A DNA stretch of 64,000 nucleotides from Salipiger sp. IMCC34102 (GCF_004145405.1 NZ_SELQ01000002.1:310001-374000), one strand, 5' to 3'. Shown: positions 1 to 8,925, counted from the first letter of the stretch. Numbers and translations are program-made. Notes: generated from the letters alone by a model not told the origin.

Positions 1-1
1 A

Positions 2-253
2 TTTCGCGTGCATTACGCGGGCTTCTTCGACCCCGGTTTCGGATGGGCGGCTTCCGGCGGCGCGGGTGCGCGGGGCGTCCTCGAAGTCCGCTGCCACGAG
101 GCTCCTTTCGTGCTGGAACACGGCCAGATCGTCGGCCGCCTGATCTACGAGCGGATGTCGCAAGTGCCCGACGCGCTCTACGGTCAGGACATAAAATCGA
201 ATTATCAGGGACAGGGCTTGAAGCTGTCGAAGCACTTCCGGACCCCGGCCTAA
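2..253 (+). CDS. dcd: 2'-deoxycytidine 5'-triphosphate deaminase, C-terminal end only
   Basis: The reading frame is open at the left window edge and stops at 251-253, so only about the last 83 residues are present. The segment contains HYAGFFDPGFG, a run ending RSHEAPF-like (here RCHEAPFVLEHGQIVGRL) and the tail SNYQGQGLKLSKHFR. I recognise these as the C-terminal part of the long alphaproteobacterial dCTP deaminase, a trimeric dUTPase-fold enzyme that makes dUTP from dCTP for thymidylate synthesis. The product is cytoplasmic. The gene converges on scpB. The N-terminal part cannot be judged from this window. Confidence 0.85.
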   Translation, partial: FRVHYAGFFDPGFGWAASGGAGARGVLEVRCHEAPFVLEHGQIVGRLIYERMSQVPDALYGQDIKSNYQGQGLKLSKHFRTPA

Positions 254-312
254 AAGGCCTGACCCCCTTGGCAGCATCAACCAGAACTGCGCCTCATGGC
301 GCGCCGCCCGCA

Positions 313-357
313 ATCTCTGTTCTGAAAATATCCGCCCCGCCGGCGAGGCGTCCCGCA
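313..357. repeat. 45-base intergenic repeat, copy 1
   Basis: This segment lies between the convergent ends of dcd and scpB. It matches 5809-5853 at 44 of 45 positions in the same orientation, the only difference being T against C near the middle. It ends in a near-palindromic core, CGCCCCGCCGGCGAGGCG, able to fold on either strand. Both copies are preceded by GCGCGCCGCCC. Both sit just downstream of a gene end, which fits a dispersed extragenic palindromic repeat that may act as an mRNA end or terminator. No T-run follows. Confidence 0.7.
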
Positions 358-408
358 CTTTCGGCCAGCGCGACCTCTGCCTAGACGCGCGACGCCCCCC
401 GAGGCGAC

Positions 409-1029
409 TCACTCTTCCTCGAACAGACCGCCCTGCCCGTCGTCATCGCTCTCGTCCGGTGTGCCCGGCACGGGGCGGTTGTCCAGCAGCCCAGCCGCGC
501 GCAGTTCCTTCAGCCCCGGCAGATCGCGTGCGGTCTCCAGCCCGAAGTGGTCAAGGAACGCGGGCGTCACCACGAAGGTCACGGGCCTGCCGGGCGTCAT
601 GCGCCTGCGGCCCAGCTTCACCCAACCCATCTCGATCAACTGGTCGATGGTCCCGCGAGAGACGCTGACACCCCTGATCTCCTCGATCTCGGCCCGGGTG
701 GCGGGCTGGTGGTAGGCGATGATCGCCAGCGTCTCGATCGCCGCACGGCTGAGCTTGCGGGTTTCCGTCACCTCGTCGTGCATGAGGTGGCCGAGGTCCG
801 GGGCGGTCCGCATGGCCCAGGCGTCGCCTACGCGCACCAGCCGCACGCCGCGCCCTTCGTAGCGACGGCGCAACGAGGCGAGCGCCGTCGCGGGATCGCA
901 GCCGTGCGGCAGGCGTCCGGCCAGTTGCGGCACCGTCATGGGATCGGAGGTCGCGAACAAGAGCGCCTCGACCATCCGTTCTTGTTCGGCCACGGGCGGC
1001 GCCTCGAAAAGGCCGGGGTCATCCTGCAT
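409..1029 (-). CDS. scpB: Segregation and condensation protein B
   Basis: The 206-residue product is the ScpB (kleisin-associated winged-helix) partner of SMC and ScpA, which together compact and segregate the chromosome. The N-terminal half starts with QERMVEALLFATSDPMTV. The second winged helix contains LAIIAYHQPATRAEIEEIRG and GRPVTFVVTPAFLDHFGL, both typical of the family. The tail is acidic (ESDDDGQGGLFEEE). The ATG at 1029 overlaps the end of scpA by 11 bases, which implies translational coupling. The gene ends the argS-SPOR-nagZ-scpA-scpB block and faces dcd. Confidence 0.93.
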   Translation of the reverse strand: MQDDPGLFEAPPVAEQERMVEALLFATSDPMTVPQLAGRLPHGCDPATALASLRRRYEGRGVRLVRVGDAWAMRTAPDLGHLMHDEVTETRKLSRAAIETLAIIAYHQPATRAEIEEIRGVSVSRGTIDQLIEMGWVKLGRRRMTPGRPVTFVVTPAFLDHFGLETARDLPGLKELRAAGLLDNRPVPGTPDESDDDGQGGLFEEE

Positions 1030-1804
1030 TGCGGCCCTCGCTGCGGCGGATCTGCAAGGGGGCGAAGGTCTCGGACTGCCTTATCTGAAGTTTGCCTTCC
1101 TTCACCAGTTCCAGCGAGGCCGCGAAGGTCGCGGCGGTCGCGCTGCGGCGACGCACCGGATCCTCTGTCCAGCCCGGCGGCAGGTACGCCGAGATGTCGC
1201 TCCATTCCCCCGCAAAGCCGATCAGCTTGCGCAGGCTGCCGAGCGCGTCCTCCAGTGTCATCAGGTTTTCGCGGTCCATGACGTAAGGCCTGAAGTCGTC
1301 GCGGGTGCGGATGCGCGCGTAGCCCTGCATGAGGTCCAGAAGCGTCGCGGTGTAGCTCACCCGGCGCACGCGGGTCACGTCCTGCGTGATGCCGCGGCCG
1401 AAGAAGTCCCGCCCCAGCTGGTCGCGGGCCATCAGTCGGGCCGAGGCACGGCGCATCGCCTCCAGCCGTTCCAGTTGGAACGCAAGGTGCGCGGCCAGCT
1501 CCTCTCCCGACGGGCCCTCTTCCTCGGGGTCCGGCGGCAGCAGCAGGCGCGATTTCAGGAACGCGAGCCAGGCCGCCATCACCAGGTAATCCGCCGCCAG
1601 TTCCAGCCGCAGGGCCCGCGCCCGCTCGACGAAGGCCAGGTACTGTCGGGCCAAGGCCAGGATCGAGATTTCCCGCAGGTCGACCTTTTGCGTGCGCGAC
1701 AACGTCAGCAGCAGGTCGAGCGGTCCTTCGAAGCCGTCCACGTCGACGATCAGCGCCTCGGCGGCGACACGGTCGGCAACACTCAGGTCTGTGTCCTGCG
1801 GCAC
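1019..1804 (-). CDS. scpA: Segregation and condensation protein A
   Basis: The 261-residue product is the kleisin subunit of the SMC-ScpAB condensin. The N-terminal SMC-neck-binding region contains FEGPLDLLLTLSRTQKVDL. The centre has the helical segment DYLVMAAWLAFLKSRLLLPP, and the C-terminal winged helix binds the SMC head. The start is GTG at 1804, 11 bases after the nagZ stop. No better ATG lies upstream in frame. Synteny with nagZ and a SPOR gene is common in Rhodobacterales. Confidence 0.93.
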   Translation of the reverse strand: MPQDTDLSVADRVAAEALIVDVDGFEGPLDLLLTLSRTQKVDLREISILALARQYLAFVERARALRLELAADYLVMAAWLAFLKSRLLLPPDPEEEGPSGEELAAHLAFQLERLEAMRRASARLMARDQLGRDFFGRGITQDVTRVRRVSYTATLLDLMQGYARIRTRDDFRPYVMDRENLMTLEDALGSLRKLIGFAGEWSDISAYLPPGWTEDPVRRRSATAATFAASLELVKEGKLQIRQSETFAPLQIRRSEGRNAG

Positions 1805-1815
1805 TGTTCAGCCTT

Positions 1816-2808
1816 TCAGCTCAGAAGCGCCTCAAGTTCCGCCGTCAGCGCCGCGGTGTCAACGTCCACGGGCGGCTGTCGCTGGGCCAGCGCGCTCGCG
1901 GCCCGGGCTTGCGCCAGAACGCCCATTTTCCCCGCCGCCGCGACGGCCGTTTCCATCTCGTCCAGCTCGCCGTTGCAATGCAAAACCAGGTCGCAGCCTG
2001 CGGCGATGGCCGCAGTGGAGCGTTCGGCCACGCTGCCCGACAGAGCCTCCATAGAGATATCGTCGGTCATCATCAGCCCGTCGAAGCCGATGTCCTTGCG
2101 GATCACCTCCATCATGCGCGCAGAGGTCGTGGCGGGCGCCACCGGGTCGATGTCGGAAAAGACGATATGCGCGGTCATCCCCATGCGGATGTCGTTGAGT
2201 GCGACGAAGGGGGCAAAGTCCCGGGCGTCGAGATCTTCGCGCGGGGCATGGACACGCGGCAAGCTCTTGTGGCTGTCGACGCTGGCGCGGCCATAGCCCG
2301 GAATATGCTTCAGCACCGGCAGGACGCCACCCGCGAGGAACGCCTCGGCGCAGACGCGTGCGGCAGAGGTGACCTCTTCCAGCGTCTGGCCGGACAATCG
2401 GTTGCGCAGGACGGGATGGGTTTCCGCCTCGACCAGGTCGGCAAGCGGCGCGCAGTTCACGTCGATGCCCACGTCGTGCAGTTCCTGCGCGATCAACCGG
2501 TTGCGGACCCAATGGGCGCGCAAGGGATCGCTGGCACGCGCCATCTGGGTGAGCGCCGGCAGGTATTCCCGCCAATGCGGGCTGCGCAGCCGCTGCACGC
2601 GACCGCCTTCCTGGTCCACGAGGATCGGCGCCTCTCGCCCCACGGCCTGTCGCAGGTCGGACGTCAGCGCCCGGAGCTGGTCGGGGTTGTCCACGTTGCG
2701 CGCGAAAAGGATGAAACCCCAGGGATCGGCATCGCGGAAGAACGCGGCCTCGCGCGCGGTCAGGCGGGGGCCCGACGTGCCGAGGATGGTGGCGTTGCTC
2801 GCGGACAA
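1816..2808 (-). CDS. nagZ: Beta-N-acetylhexosaminidase, glycoside hydrolase family 3 (NagZ)
   Basis: The protein of about 330 residues cleaves N-acetylglucosamine from anhydro-muropeptides during cell-wall recycling in the cytoplasm. Family signs are DADPWGFILFARN, ILVDQEGGRVQRLR and KHIPGYGRASVDSHKSLP, where DSH carries the catalytic His-Asp pair of NagZ enzymes, followed by MMTDDISMEAL with the nucleophile Asp. The frame stays open far upstream into the SPOR gene and no ATG fits the family N-terminus. I therefore place the start at TTG 2808, giving SASNATILGTSGP, 5 bases after the SPOR stop. No clear ribosome site precedes it, so coupling to the upstream stop is likely. The start is the uncertain part. 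Confidence 0.85.
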   Translation of the reverse strand: MSASNATILGTSGPRLTAREAAFFRDADPWGFILFARNVDNPDQLRALTSDLRQAVGREAPILVDQEGGRVQRLRSPHWREYLPALTQMARASDPLRAHWVRNRLIAQELHDVGIDVNCAPLADLVEAETHPVLRNRLSGQTLEEVTSAARVCAEAFLAGGVLPVLKHIPGYGRASVDSHKSLPRVHAPREDLDARDFAPFVALNDIRMGMTAHIVFSDIDPVAPATTSARMMEVIRKDIGFDGLMMTDDISMEALSGSVAERSTAAIAAGCDLVLHCNGELDEMETAVAAAGKMGVLAQARAASALAQRQPPVDVDTAALTAELEALLS

Positions 2809-2813
2809 GGGCG

Positions 2814-3845
2814 TTAGCGGACGATGACGGGAATGCAGGCCGCGCGGGCCGCGTCCAGGGTGGCGCAGAACCGCCGCGCATCGGCCAGATCGCCGAACCC
2901 GCTGGCGCGCAGGCGATAGAACGTCGCCCCGCCCGAGGAGGCCTCCTGGATCACCCGCGTCTTGTCGCCCATGTAATCGGCGAAGCGGACGGACAGGCGG
3001 TCCCATTCGGCCTGCGCCTCGGTCGGGGTCGGGAAGGCGCCCAGTTGCACCAGCTTCGTACCGACCGGCAGCGCGTCGGTCAGGACGGCGGCGCTGGGAA
3101 GCGGGACATCCTCGGTCGTCAGGGAGACCGGAACCACCATCGACTCCGATTGCGGTTGGATGCCGGGGTTCGCACGGGGCCGCAGCGCCGGACGCAGGGT
3201 CTGCGCCAGCTTGCCCTCAATGGCGGGCGGCGCGTCCATGGCCATCGCCTCGGCCAGGGCTGCGGCAACCGGGTCGATCTCCTCGCCGTCGACCATCGTG
3301 ACGGGGGCCACGTCCTCGCCTTCGGCCAGATCCGTCAGGGGGTCGGCGCCTTCCGCGATGCGATCGGCGAAGGCCAGGATCTCGTCGGCGCTCATCGGAC
3401 CGCTCGTCACGGAAACGGTCTGCAGCGCCTCCGACGCGGCCTCGTCCTGCGGGGCTTCGGCGACTTCGGTGCCGTCGTCCTCGACAAGTTCGGTCACGGT
3501 CAATTCGTCCTCGCCCAGCGGCGCCACCTCGAGATCCTCGGCGGCGAGGTCCGACCCGGAGGGGGCCAGCAGAAGCATGTCCTCGGGCCCGCCCGCCTCG
3601 CCGCGCGCGGCGATCTCGTTCACGGAAAGCCCTTCGTGGTCCGCGATGCGACCGCCCGCGTGGTCGGGGGCGCGGCGCATCTCACCCTGCACGGCGCGCA
3701 CCACAGGCACGCCGGAGACGTCGCGGATCACCATCGTCGTACCCCAGGCGCCGATGCCCACCATCAAGGCCAGCGAACATGCGGCCCCTGCCAGTTGCGT
3801 CACGGGTTTGCGCGCGGGTGCGCTCATATCGTCGAATGCTGCCAT
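2814..3845 (-). CDS. SPOR-domain membrane protein (FtsN-like, peptidoglycan binding)
   Basis: The product has 343 residues. A short cytoplasmic start is followed by one membrane helix (about residues 17-40, LAGAACSLALMVGIGAWG), a long acidic Ala/Glu-rich periplasmic linker, and a C-terminal SPOR domain of about 75 residues. The SPOR domain begins KLVQLGAFPTPTEAQAEWDRL and continues with TFYRLRASGFGDLADARRFC. SPOR domains bind denuded septal glycan, so a role at the division site is likely. It stands between argS and nagZ, and the stop lies 5 bases before the proposed nagZ start. The exact cellular role is inferred. Confidence 0.85.
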   Translation of the reverse strand: MAAFDDMSAPARKPVTQLAGAACSLALMVGIGAWGTTMVIRDVSGVPVVRAVQGEMRRAPDHAGGRIADHEGLSVNEIAARGEAGGPEDMLLLAPSGSDLAAEDLEVAPLGEDELTVTELVEDDGTEVAEAPQDEAASEALQTVSVTSGPMSADEILAFADRIAEGADPLTDLAEGEDVAPVTMVDGEEIDPVAAALAEAMAMDAPPAIEGKLAQTLRPALRPRANPGIQPQSESMVVPVSLTTEDVPLPSAAVLTDALPVGTKLVQLGAFPTPTEAQAEWDRLSVRFADYMGDKTRVIQEASSGGATFYRLRASGFGDLADARRFCATLDAARAACIPVIVR

Positions 3846-3906
3846 TACTGCCTCTTGTCCCGGACCTCTCGCGGGTCCTTTGCTGCCTGATCGGATCGCG
3901 TGCGCT

Positions 3907-5649
3907 TCAACGCATCTCTGTTACCGGTGTGACGCCAAGGATACCCAAGCCCGCGGCGATCACAACCTGGGCTGCACGAATGAGGGCGATCTTGGCCTGC
4001 GATGTGGCATTGTCGCCATCCTGCAGGAAACGCAAGGATTCGTCCGTGTTTCCCTGGTGCCAGAGGCCGTGCAATTCGGACGCCAGATCATAAAGGTAGA
4101 ATGCCACCCGGTGCGGTTCGTGCCCGCGGGCGGCGATCTCCACCAGGCGTGGCCATTCGGCGATCTTGGCGGCAAGCGCAAGTTCCGCCGCGTGGTCCAG
4201 CTTGGACAGCTCCGCCCCGGCGAGCGTGGCGTCCGAGACGTCGATCCCGGCCTCGCGCGCCTTGCGCAGGACAGAGTTCACCCGTGCGTGCGCGTATTGC
4301 ACGTAGAAGACCGGGTTGTCCTTGGATTGCTCTGTCACCTTGGCAAAATCGAAATCGAGCGGCGCGTCGTTCTTGCGCGTCAGCATGTGGAAGCGGGTCA
4401 CGTCGGGGCCCACCTCGTCGACGACATCCGCCAGCGTGATGAAGGTGCCCGCCCGCTTGGACATCTTGTAGGGCTCGCCGTTCTGGTAAAGCTTGACCAG
4501 CTGCGTCAGCTTCACGTCGAGCGGCACGCGCCCGTTCGACAGGGCCGACACGGCCGCCTTCATGCGCTTGACGTAGCCACCGTGATCGGCGCCGAAGACG
4601 TCGATCAGCGCGTCGTAACCCCGGTCGATCTTGTCGTAGTGATAGGCGATGTCGGGCGCGAAATAGGTCCAGGCGCCATCGCTTTTCTGAACGGGCCGGT
4701 CCACGTCGTCGCCGTGCGCCGTGGACTTGAAGAGTGTCTGCTCCCGCGGTTCCCAGTCCTCCGGCATCTTGCCCTTGGGCGGCTCCAGCGTGCCGCGGTA
4801 GATCAGGCCCGCGGCGTCCAGCCGCTCGATCGCCTTTTCGATCTTGCCGGTGCCGTAGAGCGACTTCTCGGAATAGAAGTTGTCCATCACGATGCCCAGC
4901 TTGGCCAGGTCGGTGCGGATCAGCTCCATCATGGCGTCCGTCGCGAAAAGCCGCACCTCCTCCAGCCAGACCTCCTCGGGCTGGTCGAGGTAGGCATCGC
5001 CCACCTTTTCCTTCAGCGCCTCGCCCACCTCGATCAGGTAGTCGCCGGGATAGGTGCCCTCTGGCCAGTCGACGGAGAGGTCGTGCGCCTCCTGGTAGCG
5101 CAGGTAGACGGACCGGGCGAGCACGTCGACCTGCGCGCCGCCGTCGTTGATGTAGTATTCGCGCGTCACGTCGAAGCCCGCGTAGTCCAGCAAGGCGGCC
5201 AGGGCATCGCCGAAGACGGCGCCGCGCGTATGGCCCACGTGCAGCGGCCCGGTGGGGTTGGCACTGACGTATTCCACCAGCGTGCGCAGGTTGTTCCCCA
5301 TTTTCGAGCGCCCGTAGCCGGGATCCGTCAGGGCCGCCCGCAGAATCTCGTGCCAGACGCCGGGCGCCAGCCGCAGGTTCAGGAACCCCGGTCCCGCCAC
5401 CTCCGCGGCGGCGATCCGGTCGTCGCCGGCCAGTTTCGCGGCCAGCGCCTCGGCGATGTCGCGCGGTTTTTTCTGCGCGGGTTTGGCCAGCACCATCGCG
5501 GCATTGGTCGCCATGTCGCCGTGGCCCGCGTCGCGCGGCGGTTCGACGGTGATGGCGTCGGTGGACAGACCCTCCGGCAGGACGCCTTCGCGCACCAGAC
5601 CGTCCAGCGCGTCGAGAACGAGGGTGCGGATGTCGGCGAAGATATTCAT
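3907..5649 (-). CDS. argS: Arginyl-tRNA synthetase
   Basis: The 580-residue product is a class I aminoacyl-tRNA synthetase that charges tRNA-Arg. The N-terminal Add-1 domain is followed by the HIGH-like motif HVGHTRG at residues 137-143. The KMSKR motif appears intact as YKMSKRAGTF near residue 395. The C-terminal DALR anticodon-binding domain contains FYVQYAHARVNSVLRKA and ends ILGVTPVTEM. The frame is open upstream to 5736, but MNIFADIRTL at 5649 matches the family start and leaves the repeat-bearing gap free. It heads the argS-SPOR-nagZ-scpAB block. Confidence 0.95.
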   Translation of the reverse strand: MNIFADIRTLVLDALDGLVREGVLPEGLSTDAITVEPPRDAGHGDMATNAAMVLAKPAQKKPRDIAEALAAKLAGDDRIAAAEVAGPGFLNLRLAPGVWHEILRAALTDPGYGRSKMGNNLRTLVEYVSANPTGPLHVGHTRGAVFGDALAALLDYAGFDVTREYYINDGGAQVDVLARSVYLRYQEAHDLSVDWPEGTYPGDYLIEVGEALKEKVGDAYLDQPEEVWLEEVRLFATDAMMELIRTDLAKLGIVMDNFYSEKSLYGTGKIEKAIERLDAAGLIYRGTLEPPKGKMPEDWEPREQTLFKSTAHGDDVDRPVQKSDGAWTYFAPDIAYHYDKIDRGYDALIDVFGADHGGYVKRMKAAVSALSNGRVPLDVKLTQLVKLYQNGEPYKMSKRAGTFITLADVVDEVGPDVTRFHMLTRKNDAPLDFDFAKVTEQSKDNPVFYVQYAHARVNSVLRKAREAGIDVSDATLAGAELSKLDHAAELALAAKIAEWPRLVEIAARGHEPHRVAFYLYDLASELHGLWHQGNTDESLRFLQDGDNATSQAKIALIRAAQVVIAAGLGILGVTPVTEMR

Positions 5650-5808
5650 GGCAGGACCTGTGACTGGGGGTGTCGGGTGGTTTACCAGCCCCCTGCCCCG
5701 CGTCAACGCATCATGCACCATCTCGAAGGCCCGCAAGCGCCGATCGTGCCTTGCGAACCCCTGTCGCCTCCCTCCGCGCGACGCGCCGGCCTGTCGCGCG
5801 CCGCCCCC

Positions 5809-5853
5809 ATCTCTGTTCTGAAAACATCCGCCCCGCCGGCGAGGCGTCCCGCA
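5809..5853. repeat. 45-base intergenic repeat, copy 2
   Basis: This copy is nearly identical to 313-357 (44 of 45 bases, same orientation). It lies in the 237-base gap between the argS start and the antiporter stop, so it is downstream of the antiporter gene. It carries the same near-palindrome CGCCCCGCCGGCGAGGCG. The rest of the gap (5650-5808 and 5854-5886) holds no ORF with a ribosome site; the argS promoter should lie in it, but I see no convincing promoter boxes. Confidence 0.7.
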
Positions 5854-5886
5854 GATTCAGCCCGAACCGCGGCCGGAAATTTGGCG

Positions 5887-7725
5887 TCAGGTATCCGCAG
5901 GCGGCTGCACGCTGCCCGTTTTCGGATCCGGCGGACGCAAGGCGATCAGGCGGGTATCGGGGATGCCGCGGATCTCCTCGTCTTCGTGCAGAAGGCGGAA
6001 GTCGCCGTTGGGCAGGATCCGCCCGACGAGGTGCGACCGGGGACGTTTCTCCTGCCAATGCGCGAGCGTGAATTCCTCGGTCAGGCGGGTAATCCGGAAG
6101 GTCCAGCCCGCTTTCACCAGCCGCTCCCATTCGTCGAAGGTGACACCGTGCCCGAAGGGACGGCCGCCCAGCGTCGCCGGCAGCGTATGGCGGGCCCCGT
6201 CGGTGCGGGTGCGTTCGATCTGGAAAACGTTCTCGCGTCCGAACTCGGGGCCGAGGTCGGTGGCCACCAGCGTATTGTAGGCATCGTTGTCGGTGGCGGC
6301 GAGAAGCTTGTCGTAGCTGACCAGTTCCAGCCGCTGTTCGGCGGCCTCCGACAGGATGTCGCCGGTGAAGGTCGCGATACCGGCCGTCCGCGCCTTGCGC
6401 AGGTGTCCGAAGTTGGCATCCGTCATCAGGACGGGCACGTCGGCCTTGGCCAGCGCCTCGGCCAGCGCGGTGGTCCATTCGGACCCGCCGACGATGATGA
6501 CGCCCGGATTGCCCGCCCCCGCTAGTTTCAGGAACCGGGCCATGGGCTTGAGCGTGAAGCCGTGGATGACGACCGTGGCCGCGACCAGGACGAAGGCCAG
6601 CGGTCCGATCACCCGGGCGTCCTCCAGCCCCAGTTCCACGAGACGATCGGCGAAGAGCCCGGCCACCGCGACCAGCACAACGCCCCGCGGTCCGGTGAAG
6701 GCCACCAGCACCTGCTCGCGCCACGGCAGGCCGGACCCAGCCAGCGACAAGAAGACGGTCACGGGACGCGCCACGAGGATGATGAGCGCCACGAACAGCG
6801 CCGCCCGCCCGGTCAATTGGCCGAGTTCCGCGAAATCGAGCGAGGCCGCGAGCAGGATGAAGACGCCAGAGACGAGCAGGATCGTCGCATGCTCCTTGAA
6901 CCGGCGCAGCTCCGCGTAGGACGCCAGGTTGGCGTTGGCGATCACGATGCCCATGACGGTCACGGCCAGAAGCCCGCTTTCGTGCAGGATCGCATCGGAC
7001 AGGCCGAAGATCCCCAGAAGGGCTGCGAAGAGGATGCTGACCTTCATGTATTCCGGCACATGCGCGTTACGGAACGCCCAGGCCAGCCCGTAACCCCCCG
7101 CGAGGCCGAGAGCGATCGCGCAGCCGATGCCCAGGGCAAGCACCCAGACGGCACTCGCGACGGTTTCGGCGGAGTTCAGGACAAGGACCACCTGAAAGGC
7201 CAGCACCGCGGCGATCGCCCCGATGGGGTCGTTGACGATCGCCTCCCACTGCAGCAGCTGCGCGGGACGGCGTGCCAGGCGTGCGGTGCGCAGCAAGGGT
7301 GCGATGACCGTGGGGCCGGTCACGATCATGATGCCGCCGAAGACCCAGGACGAGGACCAGGACAGCCCCGCCCCGTACCGCAGGACCAGGGCCGACAGGA
7401 TCCACCCCACCGGCGCACCGACGAAGACCAGCCGCCGCACGCCGACGGCCGCGTCGCGCAACTTGTGGAAGTTGAGCGTGAGCCCCCCCTCGAACAGGAT
7501 GACGGCCACGGCGATGGCGATGATCGGTGTCATCAGCGGCCCGATGTCGCGGGCGGGATCGAAGACGCCCAGGACCGGGCCGATCACGATGCCGGCGGCC
7601 AGCATCAGCACGATCGCGGGCATCCGCAGGCGCCAGGCCAGCCATTGGCTTCCGACGCCAAGGCCGCCGACCAGTGCAATGGCGATAACGGGGCTCAGGG
7701 CCCCCGGGGCGGTCTCAATGGCCAT
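5887..7725 (-). CDS. Cation:proton antiporter (CPA family) with C-terminal TrkA-N-like domain
   Basis: The 612-residue inner-membrane protein exchanges Na+ or K+ for protons. The first 400 residues or so form about 12 membrane helices, with family signatures AVILFEGGLTLNFHKLRD, VTGPTVIAPLLR and the ion-site segment QWEAIVNDPIGAIAAV. FTGPRGVVLVAVAGL follows later. From about residue 405 a Rossmann-type nucleotide-sensing domain begins (VIIVGGSEWTTALAEALAKA, then DANFGHLRKA and ATDNDAYNTLVA), resembling TrkA-N/RCK modules that gate transport. The ATG at 7725 overlaps the dgt stop by 11 bases. The substrate ion cannot be read from sequence. Confidence 0.88.
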   Translation of the reverse strand: MAIETAPGALSPVIAIALVGGLGVGSQWLAWRLRMPAIVLMLAAGIVIGPVLGVFDPARDIGPLMTPIIAIAVAVILFEGGLTLNFHKLRDAAVGVRRLVFVGAPVGWILSALVLRYGAGLSWSSSWVFGGIMIVTGPTVIAPLLRTARLARRPAQLLQWEAIVNDPIGAIAAVLAFQVVLVLNSAETVASAVWVLALGIGCAIALGLAGGYGLAWAFRNAHVPEYMKVSILFAALLGIFGLSDAILHESGLLAVTVMGIVIANANLASYAELRRFKEHATILLVSGVFILLAASLDFAELGQLTGRAALFVALIILVARPVTVFLSLAGSGLPWREQVLVAFTGPRGVVLVAVAGLFADRLVELGLEDARVIGPLAFVLVAATVVIHGFTLKPMARFLKLAGAGNPGVIIVGGSEWTTALAEALAKADVPVLMTDANFGHLRKARTAGIATFTGDILSEAAEQRLELVSYDKLLAATDNDAYNTLVATDLGPEFGRENVFQIERTRTDGARHTLPATLGGRPFGHGVTFDEWERLVKAGWTFRITRLTEEFTLAHWQEKRPRSHLVGRILPNGDFRLLHEDEEIRGIPDTRLIALRPPDPKTGSVQPPADT

Positions 7726-8887
7726 CTGTCACTCCTGGTGGGACGTCGCGACCGCCGATCAGCCGCTGGTGTTCCTGGATCGCGAAACGATCCGTCATTC
7801 CGGCGATATAGTCCGCAACCAGCCGTGCCAAGGTCTGGCGGTCCAATGCCTCTGCCACTTCCTTGCGCCATTGCTTTGGCAGTTCGGACGGATGGGTCAG
7901 GTAGAAGTCGAAGAGCTCGTCCAGCATGCCGGTCACGGTCCGGCGCATCTCGATCACCGCGGGGGCGCGGTACATGCGTTCGAAGAGGAACCGGCGGATG
8001 ACCTTCAGGTCCGCCCAGAGCGCCGGGGTGAACTGGATCACCATGCGGCCCGCGTGCCGGATATCCGCGACGCTTTTCGCATCGAGCGCGGCGAGGTTGG
8101 CGCGACTGACCGCGATCACGTCCTCCACCAGCACGCCGAAGAACCGCCGCAGCGCCTCGTGCCGGCGGCGATAGTAGTTCAACCCGGGGTACTTCGCGTC
8201 CACCTTCGCGAAACATGTGCTCAGGATCGGAAGCTCGGCCAATTCGTCGGTGCTGAACAGCTCTGCGCGCAGACCGTCGTGCAGGTCGTGGTTGTTGTAG
8301 GCGATATCGTCCGACAGCGCCGCCACCTGCGCCTCGGCGCTGGCGTGGGTCTGCAGCTCGAGATCGTGGCGCGCATCGTATGCGGCGAGCGCGTAAGGAT
8401 GCGGCGCCGGCACCGGCCCGTTGTGCTTGGCGATGCCTTCCAGCGTCTCCCACGTCAGGTTCAGCCCGTCCCATTCTGCATAGTGCCGCTCGAGATCGGT
8501 GACGATCCGCAGGGCCTGGGCGTTGTGGTCGAACCCGCCGTAAGGCCGCATCAGGCGGTCGAGCGCCTCTTCCCCCGTGTGGCCGAAAGGGGTGTGGCCA
8601 AGGTCGTGCGCAAGCGCGATGGCCTCCGTCAGTTCGACGTTCAGGTCGAGTGCGGCGGCCACGGTGCGGGCCACCTGGGCCACCTCGATCGAATGGGTCA
8701 GACGCGTGCGGAAGTAATCGCCTTCGTGTTCGATGAAGACCTGCGTCTTGTGCTTGAGTCGCCGGAACGCGCTGGAATGGATGATCCGGTCGCGGTCGCG
8801 CTGGAACGGCGAGCGGTGCGCGCTTTCCTCTTCGGCGTAAAGTCGCCCGCGCGAACCCGCGGGGTCGGTTGCGTAAGGTGCTGCCAT
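7715..8887 (-). CDS. dgt: Deoxyguanosinetriphosphate triphosphohydrolase-like protein (HD superfamily)
   Basis: The 390-residue cytoplasmic HD-domain enzyme hydrolyses dNTPs to nucleosides and triphosphate. Metal-ligand motifs are FRTRLTHSIEVAQVAR (first His) and the HD pair in IALAHDLGHTPFGHTGEEAL. SDDIAYNNHDLHDGLRA supplies the later Asp. The frame runs upstream across erpA, but MAAPYATDPAGSRGRLYAEE at 8887 is the family N-terminus and leaves a 67-base divergent promoter region. It overlaps the antiporter start by 11 bases. Confidence 0.92.
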   Translation of the reverse strand: MAAPYATDPAGSRGRLYAEEESAHRSPFQRDRDRIIHSSAFRRLKHKTQVFIEHEGDYFRTRLTHSIEVAQVARTVAAALDLNVELTEAIALAHDLGHTPFGHTGEEALDRLMRPYGGFDHNAQALRIVTDLERHYAEWDGLNLTWETLEGIAKHNGPVPAPHPYALAAYDARHDLELQTHASAEAQVAALSDDIAYNNHDLHDGLRAELFSTDELAELPILSTCFAKVDAKYPGLNYYRRRHEALRRFFGVLVEDVIAVSRANLAALDAKSVADIRHAGRMVIQFTPALWADLKVIRRFLFERMYRAPAVIEMRRTVTGMLDELFDFYLTHPSELPKQWRKEVAEALDRQTLARLVADYIAGMTDRFAIQEHQRLIGGRDVPPGVTDGH

Positions 8888-8896
8888 CTGCCCGTC

Positions 8897-8925
8897 TTGT
8901 GTCGATTGCCCGCGCTTCCTATATT
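8897..8925 (+). promoter_or_regulatory. Candidate sigma-70 promoter of erpA
   Basis: TTGTGT (8897-8902), a 17-base spacer, then TATATT (8920-8925) resembles a housekeeping promoter; the -10 box matches 5 of 6 consensus positions. It would start RNA about 23-25 bases before the erpA ATG. It lies in the divergent dgt/erpA gap. This is pattern matching only. Confidence 0.45.

Noticed and set aside
3160-6525. A very long open frame (over 1,100 codons) on the plus strand across the SPOR and argS genes
   Set aside because: It lies antisense to well-identified genes, has biased His/Arg/Asp/Gln-rich composition, and no family match. It is a by-product of high GC at third codon positions.
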